Program-made: the position numbers and the translations under genes
DNA from: an uncultured Pirellula sp.
GTDB taxonomy: Bacteria; Planctomycetota; Planctomycetia; Pirellulales; Pirellulaceae
Assembly: GCA_903858115.1 (NCBI GenBank)
Contig: CAIOHR010000139.1
Coordinates: 1 to 50,703, forward strand
Length of the DNA: 50,703 nt
Reading direction: 5' to 3'
The notes under the pieces: model-generated
The model's input: only the letters and a program-made list of their open reading frames with translations
Databases searched by the model: none
Told to the model about the DNA's origin: nothing
Shown here: positions 27,633 to 35,880 of the stretch, in pieces
How the letters are laid out: each line of letters opens with the position of its first letter
Numbering within the stretch: position 1 is the first letter of the stretch

Positions 27633-28946
27633 TTAACCTTGGCGCTTTCCGAGAACGACTTTTAACTTCAACGATTGCCGTTTCAGTTTTACCCTTGGTA
27701 AGAGCGATTCAGGCAAGAGCGAATCAAGGTCTTGTCCTTCGCCGGGGGGATCAAAGGTTTGAACTATCCGATTAACCTCGATAGTCACTTCCTCGCCAGG
27801 AGTAAATTTTCCTAGCTCTCGACGAAGCTGATCAAAGCTTTCCAACCGAAGGTCGTTCACACTGACGATACGGTCTCTCGGTCTAATGCCATAGATATCG
27901 GCGGCAGAATTTGGTTCGACCTCGTGTACATCAAGAGCGTTGCCTTGACTAATCACACCAAGGTATGCACCACGCAACACATCAACTTTCACATCGCTCA
28001 AAGTTCGTATCAGTTCATCCGCACCTGCTGAGCTAAGCTTTGATCCAAAAATCCATAACGATCCCCAAATCGGAAGCTGCTGAACGATCGAGATAAACTC
28101 GTCATCAACGGGTATATACGTCAGCTCCAATGTATCGAGATCAGGGCCCTCCTCGAGCAGCTTCAAATCATCTGCGGTCAGTGGAGCATTGACGATCTGA
28201 AGATGCTTCAATTTTGGAAGCTTTAATGTCGCTTTGAGAATCTCTCGGTCAATCTTTGGTCCCTCCAATCTCGCGAACTCGATCCAATCGACTTGGTCAA
28301 GGCCGGCAAGATCATTCGCCGTACCTTGAAATTTAGGAGTGATGTCTAACGGGTTGGGAACGGTTTTTCTCGAAGATCGAGATATAAACTCGGTTCTAGA
28401 GTCTGGGCAAAGCTTTCGAATCCATTCCCAAGTCTTCTGTCCGTAATCCATCCTTATCGATTTAAAGGCCTGAGAAATCTGAGCGCTTCGACTTCCGTCA
28501 GTTCGTTTGGATAGTTGCTTTAGCTCTTCAAACACCTGAGACGACATCGGAGACATGGGATCACCAACGACTTTTCCCAAAAACGACAAGATTCTATCGA
28601 GTGACTCTCCGGATTGGGTTGGTAGTTCATCTAGGGCGATTGGAACAGATACCGTTTGATTCTCATTCAGCAGATTGGAGGCCAATTCCCTCTTGCTATA
28701 GCTCGAATCGCCCAGCATCCTAATCCATTCACGGACAACTTCTTCCTTGACATTCGGGGTGACTCCTTTTGGGATAACGAATCGGGATATCGAGAGATCG
28801 GACGTTTCTGGGGGCGTCCCTGGTTGCCCAAGCGACTGTTGCTGCGAGTCTCCAAGCAAAACAAAGCAAGCAAAACAGAACCAAATCCATGGTTCGCAAA
28901 AACGTCTAGTGCGATAGGTAACGAAGGGATAGTCTTTGTCTTGCAT
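27633..28946 (-). CDS. Secreted PDZ protein with LRR-like middle region
   Basis: A 437-residue protein with an N-terminal hydrophobic segment (WIWFCFACFVLLG), probably a signal anchor or signal peptide. The middle (about residues 215-330) carries irregular leucine-rich units (LPKLKHLQIVNAPLTADDLK, PDLDTLELTYIPVDDEFIS). Residues ~335-400 form a PDZ domain (NSAADIYGIRPRDRIVSVND, RRELGKFTPGEEVTIEV). PDZ domains bind C-terminal peptides, so a periplasmic adaptor or protease-partner role is inferred; there is no protease triad. It converges with speA (31-base gap) and is divergent from thiL (27 bases). Confidence 0.8.
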   Translation of the reverse strand: MQDKDYPFVTYRTRRFCEPWIWFCFACFVLLGDSQQQSLGQPGTPPETSDLSISRFVIPKGVTPNVKEEVVREWIRMLGDSSYSKRELASNLLNENQTVSVPIALDELPTQSGESLDRILSFLGKVVGDPMSPMSSQVFEELKQLSKRTDGSRSAQISQAFKSIRMDYGQKTWEWIRKLCPDSRTEFISRSSRKTVPNPLDITPKFQGTANDLAGLDQVDWIEFARLEGPKIDREILKATLKLPKLKHLQIVNAPLTADDLKLLEEGPDLDTLELTYIPVDDEFISIVQQLPIWGSLWIFGSKLSSAGADELIRTLSDVKVDVLRGAYLGVISQGNALDVHEVEPNSAADIYGIRPRDRIVSVNDLRLESFDQLRRELGKFTPGEEVTIEVNRIVQTFDPPGEGQDLDSLLPESLLPRVKLKRQSLKLKVVLGKRQG

Positions 28947-28973
28947 TTTTCAATTTCGCATACAGGTTAAACT

Positions 28974-29879
28974 ATGGAACATAGCTTTATCGCTTGGGCA
29001 AAACAACGATCATCTAAATTACCTTCTGTGAAGTTGGGAATCGGCGACGACTGCGCGTTACTGGCGACGGCAGGAGAGGATATGGTTGTGACGACCGACT
29101 CCCTCTGCGATGGCACCCATTTTATTCTAAAGGAGTGCGGGCCGAGAAGGGCAGGTAAAAAGCTGATTGGAGTAAACTTAAGTGATTTGGCGAGCATGGC
29201 TGCAACGCCAGTCGCCGTCTTTCTATCTCTCTGTTTGCCTCGCTCCTCCGCGGGTGATATTGCGGCTGAACTCTTCGAAGGAGTCTTCGAAGTCGCGAAG
29301 CAGTACGATGTTTCCATCGCTGGCGGCGATACCAACGTTTGGGATGGGCCCTTGGTTATTCATATGACGGCGATCGGAAAAACAGACCCCGGTTTCGCTT
29401 GGACGCGTTCCGGGGCAAACGTGGGGGACGCTGTTTTTGTCTCTGGCCTTTTGGGTGGCAGTATCCTCGGGAAACATTTGGACTTTGAGCCGCGTGTTGA
29501 ACTCGCAAAGGAGTTGCTTCAAACGGGACTTGTCACAGCAGCCACCGACATCAGCGACGGGTTGGGAATCGATTTGCTGAATCTGACGGTAGCGAGTCGT
29601 TGCGGGGCAGAAGTGAAATTGGATCAAATCCCATTGAGCGAGGCTGCGAGAGAACTCGCAAAAACAAGTGGGAAAAACGCCGTAGATCACGCTTTAGGGG
29701 ATGGAGAAGACTTTGAGCTCTTGATGACCGTTCGAGGGGAATTGGCCAACCAGTTTCCGTCCCAAGCTCTGGGGATTCCGCTTACGCGAATCGGCACTAT
29801 CGTCGGCCGAACGGGGCTTTGGACAAAAGAAAAATCTGGTGTGAAGCAACTTCCTCCCAAAGGTTACGTACATCGCTAG
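28974..29879 (+). CDS. thiL: Thiamine-monophosphate kinase
   Basis: A 301-residue protein of the PurM/AIRS superfamily. The early GIGDDCALL block (residues 22-30), VVTTDSLCDGTHF, VNLSDLASMAATPVAVFLSL, SIAGGDTNVWDGPLVIHMTAIG and the TDISDGLGIDLLNL block are all ThiL hallmarks; the Asp clusters bind the Mg-ATP. It phosphorylates thiamine monophosphate to thiamine pyrophosphate, the last step of de novo thiamine cofactor synthesis, in the cytoplasm. The length is at the short end of the normal range. No TPP riboswitch was seen in the short upstream gap, and no other thi genes are near. Confidence 0.95.
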   Translation: MEHSFIAWAKQRSSKLPSVKLGIGDDCALLATAGEDMVVTTDSLCDGTHFILKECGPRRAGKKLIGVNLSDLASMAATPVAVFLSLCLPRSSAGDIAAELFEGVFEVAKQYDVSIAGGDTNVWDGPLVIHMTAIGKTDPGFAWTRSGANVGDAVFVSGLLGGSILGKHLDFEPRVELAKELLQTGLVTAATDISDGLGIDLLNLTVASRCGAEVKLDQIPLSEAARELAKTSGKNAVDHALGDGEDFELLMTVRGELANQFPSQALGIPLTRIGTIVGRTGLWTKEKSGVKQLPPKGYVHR

Positions 29880-29979
29880 GCTCCTCAATCGATTCGGACA
29901 TCCGCAGAATTGCGAAATAAATCGATTTTACGAGGTTCCCCTAAGGGAGTTTGCATCCGTTGGCGACTTTCCTCTACAC

Positions 29980-30528
29980 ATGATCGCGATGACGTTGAGA
30001 ATACCGATGGAAGAAGATTACGAGAGAATTGACTGGCCGGAAGCACTGGAAACGCACCGCCGGTGGCTTTCAACAGTTGTCCATTCTCGTCTCGCTGATC
30101 ATCAAGCTGCCGAGGATGTGCTGCAAGAGGTAGCACTCGCGGCAATCGTTCAAAATTGTAAACCAGTCGATCCATCCAAAGTCGCGCCCTGGCTCTACCG
30201 GATTGCATTAAGGAAAGTTATAAACCATCATCGGTCGACCGGAAGGCGAAAGCGGTTGATCCATGGTGCCGTCCAGGCAGGGCGAGGTTCAGAAATTTCT
30301 CCAGCACCGACTCCCGGCGAATGGCTCATGCGTTTAGAAGATGATTCCACTTTGGGAGAAGCGATGAAGAAATTGCCTTCGCACGATCGTCAGATATTGT
30401 TGTTGAAGTACACGGAAGGCTGGGGATATCAGGAACTCGCGGAGCACTTAGGTATTACGGTAAAGACCGTTGAATATCGATTGCTTAAGGCGAGGAGGGC
30501 TCTGCGAGCTTTGCTCGGAGAACTTTAG
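29980..30528 (+). CDS. ECF-type RNA polymerase sigma factor
   Basis: A 182-residue sigma-70 family protein. Region 2 (DHQAAEDVLQEVALAAI, then VAPWLYRIALRKVINHHRS) recognises the -10 element and region 4 (LPSHDRQILLLKYTEGWGYQ, ELAEHLGITVKTVEYRLLKARRALR) the -35 element. ECF factors direct transcription of envelope or stress genes and are usually held by a membrane anti-sigma factor. The next gene is such a candidate. Alternative ATGs lie at 29989 and 30007. The following PDZ gene suggests a periplasmic signal. Confidence 0.94.
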   Translation: MIAMTLRIPMEEDYERIDWPEALETHRRWLSTVVHSRLADHQAAEDVLQEVALAAIVQNCKPVDPSKVAPWLYRIALRKVINHHRSTGRRKRLIHGAVQAGRGSEISPAPTPGEWLMRLEDDSTLGEAMKKLPSHDRQILLLKYTEGWGYQELAEHLGITVKTVEYRLLKARRALRALLGEL

Positions 30529-30592
30529 ACACGTAGTGTTTCTTTGAAATGGTAATTGATTTCAAGATTGTGGTTTTAGAAGGTACCGAAAG

Positions 30593-31381
30593 ATGATCGA
30601 TCCAATTCAGTTGCAATCCATCGTAGATGGCGAGTGTACTGGTTCACAGAGGCGAGCGTTGCTTGCTGAGTGTGAAGGAGAGCCTCAACAATGGAAAATT
30701 CTCGCGCTGGCGTTGCTGGAAGAGCAGCAATTTCGAAAACAGATCGCGATGTTCGATGCAAAGGTCAGTAACGAAGACAGCATTGTCCAATCGATGCCAC
30801 GCGAGCGCAGATCTGCGGACGTGGATTCTTCGTTAGCGGCTCATCCGTTAAGCGTAAATCAAGAAACTGCTTTTGGTCACGCGGGCGTGCCCAACGGCAC
30901 GCGATCTCCGTGGTCCGTTTGGGGGCCAATGCTGGCTGCAGGGCTTGTTGCCATCATGGGATTTATTGGTGGTCGCACATTCTCCGGACTCACTGCACAA
31001 CCCTCGACATCCCCCTCGTTGGGAATTGTTTCCGGAATTCAAAATACCAACGAAGTTGTCTTGAAGAAGTCGCCTTCAGAAGCAAAGTCGTCGATCGGTT
31101 TGGTGGCTGACTCCGACCCTTACGATGGAATGCCAGAAACAGATTTGCGGGTGCGATTGCCTTCGACCGACTATGAGATACCAATCTTTGACGCGACAGA
31201 TTTTGATCCTACGATTGCTTTGGCAAAACAAGAAATCGAGATTCAGGAAGCGAATCAAAGACTCAGAAAACAAGGTTTTGAGATTGACATGAAACCAGAG
31301 TATGTGATGGGGAAACTACAAGATGGGAGGCAAGTGATTGTGCCAATTCACAAAGTAGGTTTGCGTCCATACGGCCAATGA
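30593..31381 (+). CDS. Putative membrane anti-sigma factor
   Basis: A 262-residue protein: a cytoplasmic N-terminal region that starts like many planctomycete anti-sigma proteins (MIDPIQLQSIVDGECTGSQR; 'IVDGE..' then an RRALLAECEGEPQQW helix), one membrane helix at about residues 104-125 (WGPMLAAGLVAIMGFIGG), and a periplasmic C-terminal half. The zinc-binding HxxxCxxC motif of classic ZAS anti-sigma factors is absent, so binding would not be redox-sensitive by that route. Its place 64 bases behind the ECF gene supports the assignment. Family membership is by position and layout, not by a defining motif. Confidence 0.72.
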   Translation: MIDPIQLQSIVDGECTGSQRRALLAECEGEPQQWKILALALLEEQQFRKQIAMFDAKVSNEDSIVQSMPRERRSADVDSSLAAHPLSVNQETAFGHAGVPNGTRSPWSVWGPMLAAGLVAIMGFIGGRTFSGLTAQPSTSPSLGIVSGIQNTNEVVLKKSPSEAKSSIGLVADSDPYDGMPETDLRVRLPSTDYEIPIFDATDFDPTIALAKQEIEIQEANQRLRKQGFEIDMKPEYVMGKLQDGRQVIVPIHKVGLRPYGQ

Positions 31382-31420
31382 TTCCATTCGGTAACTCACT
31401 GTTTCTATAAGGGAATTTTT

Positions 31421-32356
31421 ATGAAGCGTAGTTTAACGGGATACATGTTGACGATTTCTGCTTCGTTAACCGCGGGGAGCCAGTTGCTCGGGCAAAACAC
31501 AAGCGAAAAAGAACTAAAATCAACCCGCATCGTTGTCAATGAGGACAGTTTTGAACAAGTAAGGAAGCGAGTTGCGGAGCAGCTAGAAAAGGCCTCTGTT
31601 TCTCAAGAAGTGCGAGAAAGGGTGCTTCAAGAAATAGACTCCATTTCCTTGAACGCATCGAAGGCTCGGAGCAAGGCTACTGAGTTGATGCAGGATGCGA
31701 AGAAGAGAATAGAGCAGAAATTGAAGGTCACGGATGGCAAGGAACAAGTGGAAGTTTTGATCGAGGACGGAGGCGAACCGAGTGAGCGTACGATCGGAAC
31801 AATTGGAAACATCTTTCGCGCTCAAGTATCGAGAGATCTCGATCAGAGATTCCGAATAGGGGTCGCGTGCAGTTCTTCTGTCGAGGAAGAAAATGCTTCT
31901 AGAGCCGGGTTAACAATAATGTCGGTAGTGCCCGACTCGCCTGCATTTAAAGCAGGTATCCAGGAAGACGACGTCTTGATGGCAATTGATGGCGCCGAAG
32001 TGAATTCGGTGGAGCAACTTTCTAAATCGATTCAAACCGCCGGCAAAGATGGAAAGGAACTTGCTCTGAAAATATTGAGAGATTCGAAAGAACTTGAAAT
32101 CAAATTGAAGCCAGCAGAGATCAAGGATACTGACAAATTGGTGGAAAGCCTCCAACTAGACATTCCACCTAGCGGTTTTGTGTTTAGTAACCAAGAAATG
32201 TTGGATCAATTGAAATCACGAATAGCAGGACAGAATCCAAGCGGCGGCAGTGTATTTGCGTTCTCAGGCAACGATGAACTTAGAAAAGAGATCGAGCTGA
32301 TGCGCAAAGAGATCCAAGAGCTCAAAGAGATGATCAAAGAACTGAAGAACAAGTAG
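31421..32356 (+). CDS. Secreted PDZ protein of the sigma-factor operon
   Basis: A 311-residue protein with a signal peptide (LTGYMLTISASLTAGSQLLG, cleavage near Q/N). Residues ~25-105 are helical and charged. A PDZ domain spans about 140-225 (GLTIMSVVPDSPAFKAGIQE, DDVLMAIDGAEVNSVEQL). The C-terminus is a coiled coil (RKEIELMRKEIQELKEMI). No protease residues are seen, so it is not a DegP- or DegS-type enzyme in itself; it may sense or present misfolded peptides to a membrane protease acting on the anti-sigma factor. It lies 39 bases after the anti-sigma gene and ahead of two terminators. Confidence 0.85.
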   Translation: MKRSLTGYMLTISASLTAGSQLLGQNTSEKELKSTRIVVNEDSFEQVRKRVAEQLEKASVSQEVRERVLQEIDSISLNASKARSKATELMQDAKKRIEQKLKVTDGKEQVEVLIEDGGEPSERTIGTIGNIFRAQVSRDLDQRFRIGVACSSSVEEENASRAGLTIMSVVPDSPAFKAGIQEDDVLMAIDGAEVNSVEQLSKSIQTAGKDGKELALKILRDSKELEIKLKPAEIKDTDKLVESLQLDIPPSGFVFSNQEMLDQLKSRIAGQNPSGGSVFAFSGNDELRKEIELMRKEIQELKEMIKELKNK

Positions 32357-32361
32357 TTTTC

Positions 32362-32384
32362 AGTGAATTTTCCCATTCACTTTT
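32362..32384 (+). terminator. First hairpin with T run after the PDZ gene
   Basis: AGTGAAT and ATTCACT form a 7-base stem with a 6-base loop, running into four Ts. It lies five bases past the stop codon of the PDZ gene. Confidence 0.65.
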
Positions 32385-32399
32385 AAGTCGAATGACTCT

Positions 32400-32430
32400 A
32401 GCACGGCAGCCTCAGGACTGCCGTGCTTTT
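32400..32430 (+). terminator. Second, strong intrinsic terminator
   Basis: AGCACGGCAG and CTGCCGTGCT form a perfect 10-base GC-rich stem with an 8-base loop, followed by TTT and a T-rich stretch. This is the best terminator in the window. It separates the sigma-factor operon from the convergent sulfatase gene and may act on both strands. Confidence 0.85.
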
Positions 32431-32484
32431 GGTTTGTGCAGAGCCGATCCAATCAGTCGCAAGCTACTAGGACGAAACGTGTTC

Positions 32485-33906
32485 TTAGTTCTTTAAGTCC
32501 AGTCTTTCGCCGGCAAGTTGTGCCGCGAGTGCTTTCACAATCTCAGGGTAATCTCTGGCAACATCTTGAAGCTCTTCTGGGTCGACGTCGTGGTCAAAGA
32601 GTTGAACCTGATCATCACTCCATATTGTTAATCGCCATCGATCCGTGCGAACGCTTTGACCATAGAGCTTTGTACCGCGCGTGATGAGTGTGAAAGCAGC
32701 CTCCTTGACTCTGGATTCAGGCGATTGCAATACGGAACGCAAGCTAACGCCTGCCACTTTATTCGGAACTTTCAATCCACAAAAATCAGCAATCGTCGGA
32801 TAAAGATCCACGAACTCAACAAGCGAGCGACTCGTTTGACCACCCTTCACACCGGGCGCAGCAATTACGAGCGGAGCGCGACACGAGCGTTCGAACAACG
32901 TATTCTTATTCCACCAGTTGCGTTCGCCAGTATGATATCCATGATCGCCAACGAAGATGACCAGCGTCTTGTCCCACAGATTATTCTTGTCGAGAGAATC
33001 AAGTACTCGCCCTAGTTGCGCATCCATAAAACTCGTACCTGCACAGTAAGCCCGAAAGAGCTCTCGCCACTCTCTATCTGAGAAGTTTGTGAACGCTTTT
33101 CCATAATCGCCAAAACCCACCGCTTCTTTTCGGACTGGAGAAACATCTGCCGGATCACTCCAAATCTTGAGCGAATCCATCGGATACATGTCAAAGTACT
33201 TCTGGGGCGCGATGAAAGGATCATGTGGTTTCATAAAGCCACACCCAATGAACCACGGGGTGTCTCCAAGTTCATTTATCTTTGCCACCGTTGCTACTGC
33301 AATCTGGCCATCAGGTTGATCATCGTCGGATCCTGCAGCGGCACCCCATTGGCACCAAGGAAGTGCACCATCAGTAACGTTCCGCCCTGAAAGCAATTTC
33401 TTGCCGGCAGTGGTCGCTTCAAAAGCCTGGGCGGTATGCCATGATTTTCCCGTATCCATCCATGCTTGTCGGGCTTCCGGATTTTTTCCGCCACCGAGGT
33501 GAAAGAGTTTTCCGAAAGCATGTGATTGCCAGCCACCTTCCTTGAAGAGCTGAGGCATAGTCACAATGTCCGGCAGCTTTTCACGAAGTCGCGTGTCGTT
33601 GCCAACAATACCAGTTTGTTCTGCTCGCAGTCCGGTCATCATGCTACTGCGGCTAGGATTGCACACTGGATATTGAACATAGGCACGCTCAAATGTCGTA
33701 CCTCGAGTTCGCAGGCGATCGAGATTCGGTGTCTTGACAACGTCTTTGGTGAACGCCCCGCCGAAGTCACGCAAATCATCGACCATAATCAGCAAAACAT
33801 TGGGGCGATCATCCGGTCGGATCTCTTCGACTGCATATAGCGAGGCAAATGGCGAGAGCAATACGATAGTGACAATGATACTGAAAACGGAGAGGATGTA
33901 CTTCAT
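32485..33906 (-). CDS. Secreted sulfatase (iduronate-2-sulfatase-like)
   Basis: A 473-residue protein with a signal peptide (first ~25 residues, ending SLYAVEE). RPNVLLIMVDDLRDFGG gives the metal Asp pair D43-D44. Cys82 in CNPSRSSMMTG is the type-I sulfatase Cys that is oxidised to formylglycine, and GDHGYHTGERNWWNKN supplies further active-site residues. Such enzymes hydrolyse sulfate esters of polysaccharides in the periplasm or outside, and planctomycetes carry large families of them. The 'DDLRDFGG' entry resembles iduronate-2-sulfatase relatives. Maturation needs a formylglycine-generating enzyme, which is not encoded in this window. The start at 33906 gives a clean signal peptide. Confidence 0.95.
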   Translation of the reverse strand: MKYILSVFSIIVTIVLLSPFASLYAVEEIRPDDRPNVLLIMVDDLRDFGGAFTKDVVKTPNLDRLRTRGTTFERAYVQYPVCNPSRSSMMTGLRAEQTGIVGNDTRLREKLPDIVTMPQLFKEGGWQSHAFGKLFHLGGGKNPEARQAWMDTGKSWHTAQAFEATTAGKKLLSGRNVTDGALPWCQWGAAAGSDDDQPDGQIAVATVAKINELGDTPWFIGCGFMKPHDPFIAPQKYFDMYPMDSLKIWSDPADVSPVRKEAVGFGDYGKAFTNFSDREWRELFRAYCAGTSFMDAQLGRVLDSLDKNNLWDKTLVIFVGDHGYHTGERNWWNKNTLFERSCRAPLVIAAPGVKGGQTSRSLVEFVDLYPTIADFCGLKVPNKVAGVSLRSVLQSPESRVKEAAFTLITRGTKLYGQSVRTDRWRLTIWSDDQVQLFDHDVDPEELQDVARDYPEIVKALAAQLAGERLDLKN

Positions 33907-33978
33907 GGTGATTAGGTGATTATGTCTTTGTTTGTTGACTGAAATCTAGGTTTGCTTTTCAAAAGTCGTACCCCTGGT

Positions 33979-34218
33979 TCATTCTTTTGCTTTCTTTGAG
34001 TGATCAAAGCCTCTCGCGATCGGGCCATCGGTGATCGGTTTGGTGAAGTTCACGTTGCCCAAGATGAAGCCGGTAGACTGCGACTGTGTTCCGATCTCCC
34101 GAGCATAGATGCCAGCCGTAAAAACTCCTGCCGCTTTGGCGAGTTCGCCGCGTGAAACGACTTCTTCTGATCTTGTACCTACTAAACCCACAGACGGAAT
34201 ATGGTCCTTTGTCTCCAT
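33979..34218 (-). pseudogene. Probable displaced sulfatase fragment
   Basis: An open frame of 79 codons. Its C-terminal half, FILGNVNFTKPITDGPIARG followed by FDH, resembles the segment after the GKWHLG motif of sulfatases ('HLG..NFTK.ITDGP.ARGFDH'). The canonical GKWHLG Lys and His are missing, and no N- or C-terminal catalytic region is attached. It is interpreted as part of a dead sulfatase whose other pieces lie at 34644-35030. It could instead be a short expressed protein; the resemblance covers only about 25 residues. Confidence 0.45.
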
Positions 34219-34274
34219 TCAATGGCGTCCGCTCGATGGATTATAACAGACAATACCCATGAATGCCGGATAAC

Positions 34275-34577
34275 TCACGCTCGAAAATGCGACAGTCTCA
34301 TCCAAAAGAGCAAAAGCCAGATAGTGATGGTGCACAGTACAGAAAGAATCCAAACACGCTTCAGGATCCTCCATCCAGGAACAGTAGCGATATCAAGCAT
34401 GGTGCCCCGTTGGTCAGCGAAGAAAATCGTTAGCAATAAAATCCCAATGGGCAAAACGATTTGCGCGATATTCAAAATCAAAAAAGCCACAACGAAGCCG
34501 CGTACGGTTCGTATTGCTGCAAACAATAATGCGGCAGCAAATGTAGTCCAAAGAATGTCCGTTATCGAAAACTTCAT
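34275..34577 (-). CDS. Small three-helix membrane protein
   Basis: From the ATG at 34577 the protein has 100 residues, beginning MKFSITDILWTTFAAALLFA, a start seen in many short planctomycete membrane proteins. Three hydrophobic helices lie at about residues 9-25, 27-48 and 74-92. Charged residues are few, and the C-terminus ends RLSHFRA. There is no known function or enzyme motif. A longer frame from 34610 adds eleven residues with an extra hydrophobic run and is less likely. The gene sits between two sulfatase fragments and so may have been placed there by rearrangement. Confidence 0.6.
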   Translation of the reverse strand: MKFSITDILWTTFAAALLFAAIRTVRGFVVAFLILNIAQIVLPIGILLLTIFFADQRGTMLDIATVPGWRILKRVWILSVLCTITIWLLLFWMRLSHFRA

Positions 34578-34643
34578 TTTTGCCGATAGTATCAAAAGCA
34601 TTTTTATCACCGCAGTCTAGAAATCATGATTTGGGTTGTCATG

Positions 34644-35030
34644 TCACTTAACGTTGACATCTCTCCACCAAGCCCCATGCAAGGCGATGAGTTCCTTGAC
34701 CTTTTCAGGTTACTCTTAGGAGTGGTCTTTGACTTGTGGCGTTGATTCAACAACATTGTGCAACGACAGAACCGCTTCGCTTGTAATGGATATATGCACA
34801 AGGGAATGATTTTGGCGTCGAGTTTGCTAATCAACTTCCATTTGCCGTTTCGCCAAGCCAATTTTTCAACCACTCGAAATGCAGAACTTCATGAACGCTG
34901 GGGGCGTTGAGATTAGTCAAGATTTGCGTCATGCTACGTCCATCAAATTTTGGTGAGTTACCGGTTGCGGCAAGCTTGTCCGTATTGGGAGTCACAAGAT
35001 CTGTAGAGCCATATCAGTTCGCATCCATCG
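34644..35030 (-). pseudogene. Decayed sulfatase, internally deleted and frameshifted
   Basis: Read on the minus strand across several frames, sulfatase signatures appear in the right order. Near 35012, YG-STDLVTPNTDKLAATG matches the N-terminal 'YG...TPN.D.LA..G' block. It is followed at once by NSPKFDGRSMTQILTNLNAP and HEVLHFEW (normally hundreds of residues later). A frame change leads to LAWRNGKWKLISKLD, then LHNVVE and, in another frame, PEKVKELIALHGAWW and a stop at 34644. These are the C-terminal blocks of type-I sulfatases. The whole active-site Cys region is deleted. I judge this a clear dead gene, although junctions are approximate. Confidence 0.65.
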
Positions 35031-35093
35031 TCTTGGATTCTTACGTATACTGTATTGGATTTCTAAGAGTTCAGCAGTCGCCAATGTCACGGA

Positions 35094-35486
35094 CTAGTCG
35101 TCATGAGCTACGCCATCTCGGCGCTCTGCGATATGCCACAACACTCCAGCGGGATCCACGACGTATGCAATGCGAAGTCCCCAAGGTTGCATAGCGGGAG
35201 GCTTGGGAGATGGTACACCAAAGCGATTGGGAAGATCGAGTGCGTCAATATGCGACCACCATGCATCCAAGTCATCCACCATCAGTTGCATCATGAAATT
35301 ACCTGCCCAATCTTCATGGAAGTGACGTTGAAGTAAGAAGCCTCCGCTTCCTGTTCTGAAGATGGCGACCTCGCTATCGAGTGTCTTTTCAAACCCCAAC
35401 GCCTCGTAGAATCGCTTGGACAGTTCGAAGTCCTTTGTTGGGATAAATGGCCGTGCAAGTTCCGTTCCAGTGATCATGTGCTTCAA
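35094..35486 (-). CDS. VOC-family (glyoxalase/bleomycin-resistance-like) protein
   Basis: A 130-residue single-domain protein with the beta-alpha-beta-beta-beta pattern of the vicinal-oxygen-chelate superfamily: ARPFIPTKDFELSKRFYEAL, GFEKTLDSEVAIFRTG, FMMQLMVDDLDAWWSHIDAL, and the closing LRIAYVVDPAGVLWHIAER. The family includes glyoxalase I, extradiol dioxygenases and antibiotic-binding proteins, usually as dimers around a metal. The late 'VDPAGVLWHIAE' block is standard, with His and Glu available as ligands. The substrate cannot be told from sequence. ATG at residue 4 (base 35477) is an alternative start. It is next to the sulfatase remnants and probably monocistronic. Confidence 0.85.
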   Translation of the reverse strand: MKHMITGTELARPFIPTKDFELSKRFYEALGFEKTLDSEVAIFRTGSGGFLLQRHFHEDWAGNFMMQLMVDDLDAWWSHIDALDLPNRFGVPSPKPPAMQPWGLRIAYVVDPAGVLWHIAERRDGVAHDD

Positions 35487-35801
35487 TACTCGAATAGGAT
35501 TTTCGGAAATCGTTTGGCCACACCGAGCATGAAAAACTGACGCTACGGAAGTCCAAGATGGCAGCCAAGTGCTTCATGTGGATAGCCATGGTTTTGCCAT
35601 ATTCTAATAGCTATCTCTTGATTCTCACTTGGTAAGGTTCATTTTTGTCGCTAAACACGCAAGCCCCGTCAACGACTATCATGTTTGGGTCGTGTCAATA
35701 GGCTATGGGTCCGCAACAAAGGGGATCTCTGACATGCAGTGCATACATTTCGGACTGCAATCGGGAGAAAAGCGACCGCCGCAAGCACCATTCCTCTATG
35801 C
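35487..35801. other. Intergenic stretch with no gene seen
   Basis: Between the VOC gene and the repressor promoter I see no open frame with protein-like composition, no tRNA and no strong hairpin. The VOC promoter must lie at the left end of this stretch. Confidence 0.5.
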
Positions 35802-35830
35802 TTGACTTGCGATTTTCCATGAAGTACATT
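35802..35830 (+). promoter_or_regulatory. Sigma-70-like promoter of the repressor/exporter operon
   Basis: TTGACT at 35802-35807, a 17-base spacer, then TACATT at 35825-35830, close to the consensus TTGACA/TATAAT at ideal spacing. It lies about 50 bases before the repressor's ATG. Confidence 0.6.
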
Positions 35831-35847
35831 TGTATTGTACAGATGTA
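35825..35847. promoter_or_regulatory. Palindromic operator overlapping the -10 box
   Basis: A 23-base imperfect palindrome, TACATTTGTAT-T-GTACAGATGTA, pairs in 9 of 11 arm positions. It starts exactly on the -10 hexamer and ends 33 bases before the TetR-type gene. This is the usual layout for TetR autorepression, where the bound dimer blocks polymerase. The binding itself is inferred. Confidence 0.65.
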
Positions 35848-35880
35848 TTACAAAAGAAGATTGCGTTTGAGGATGCGACG

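Noticed and set aside
28947..28973. TPP riboswitch before thiL
   Set aside because: The gap is only 27 bases and lacks the THI-box sequence.
30544..30565. TTGAAAT/ATTTCAA inverted repeat between sigma and anti-sigma genes
   Set aside because: AT-rich 7-base stem with no T run; too weak to call a terminator or operator.
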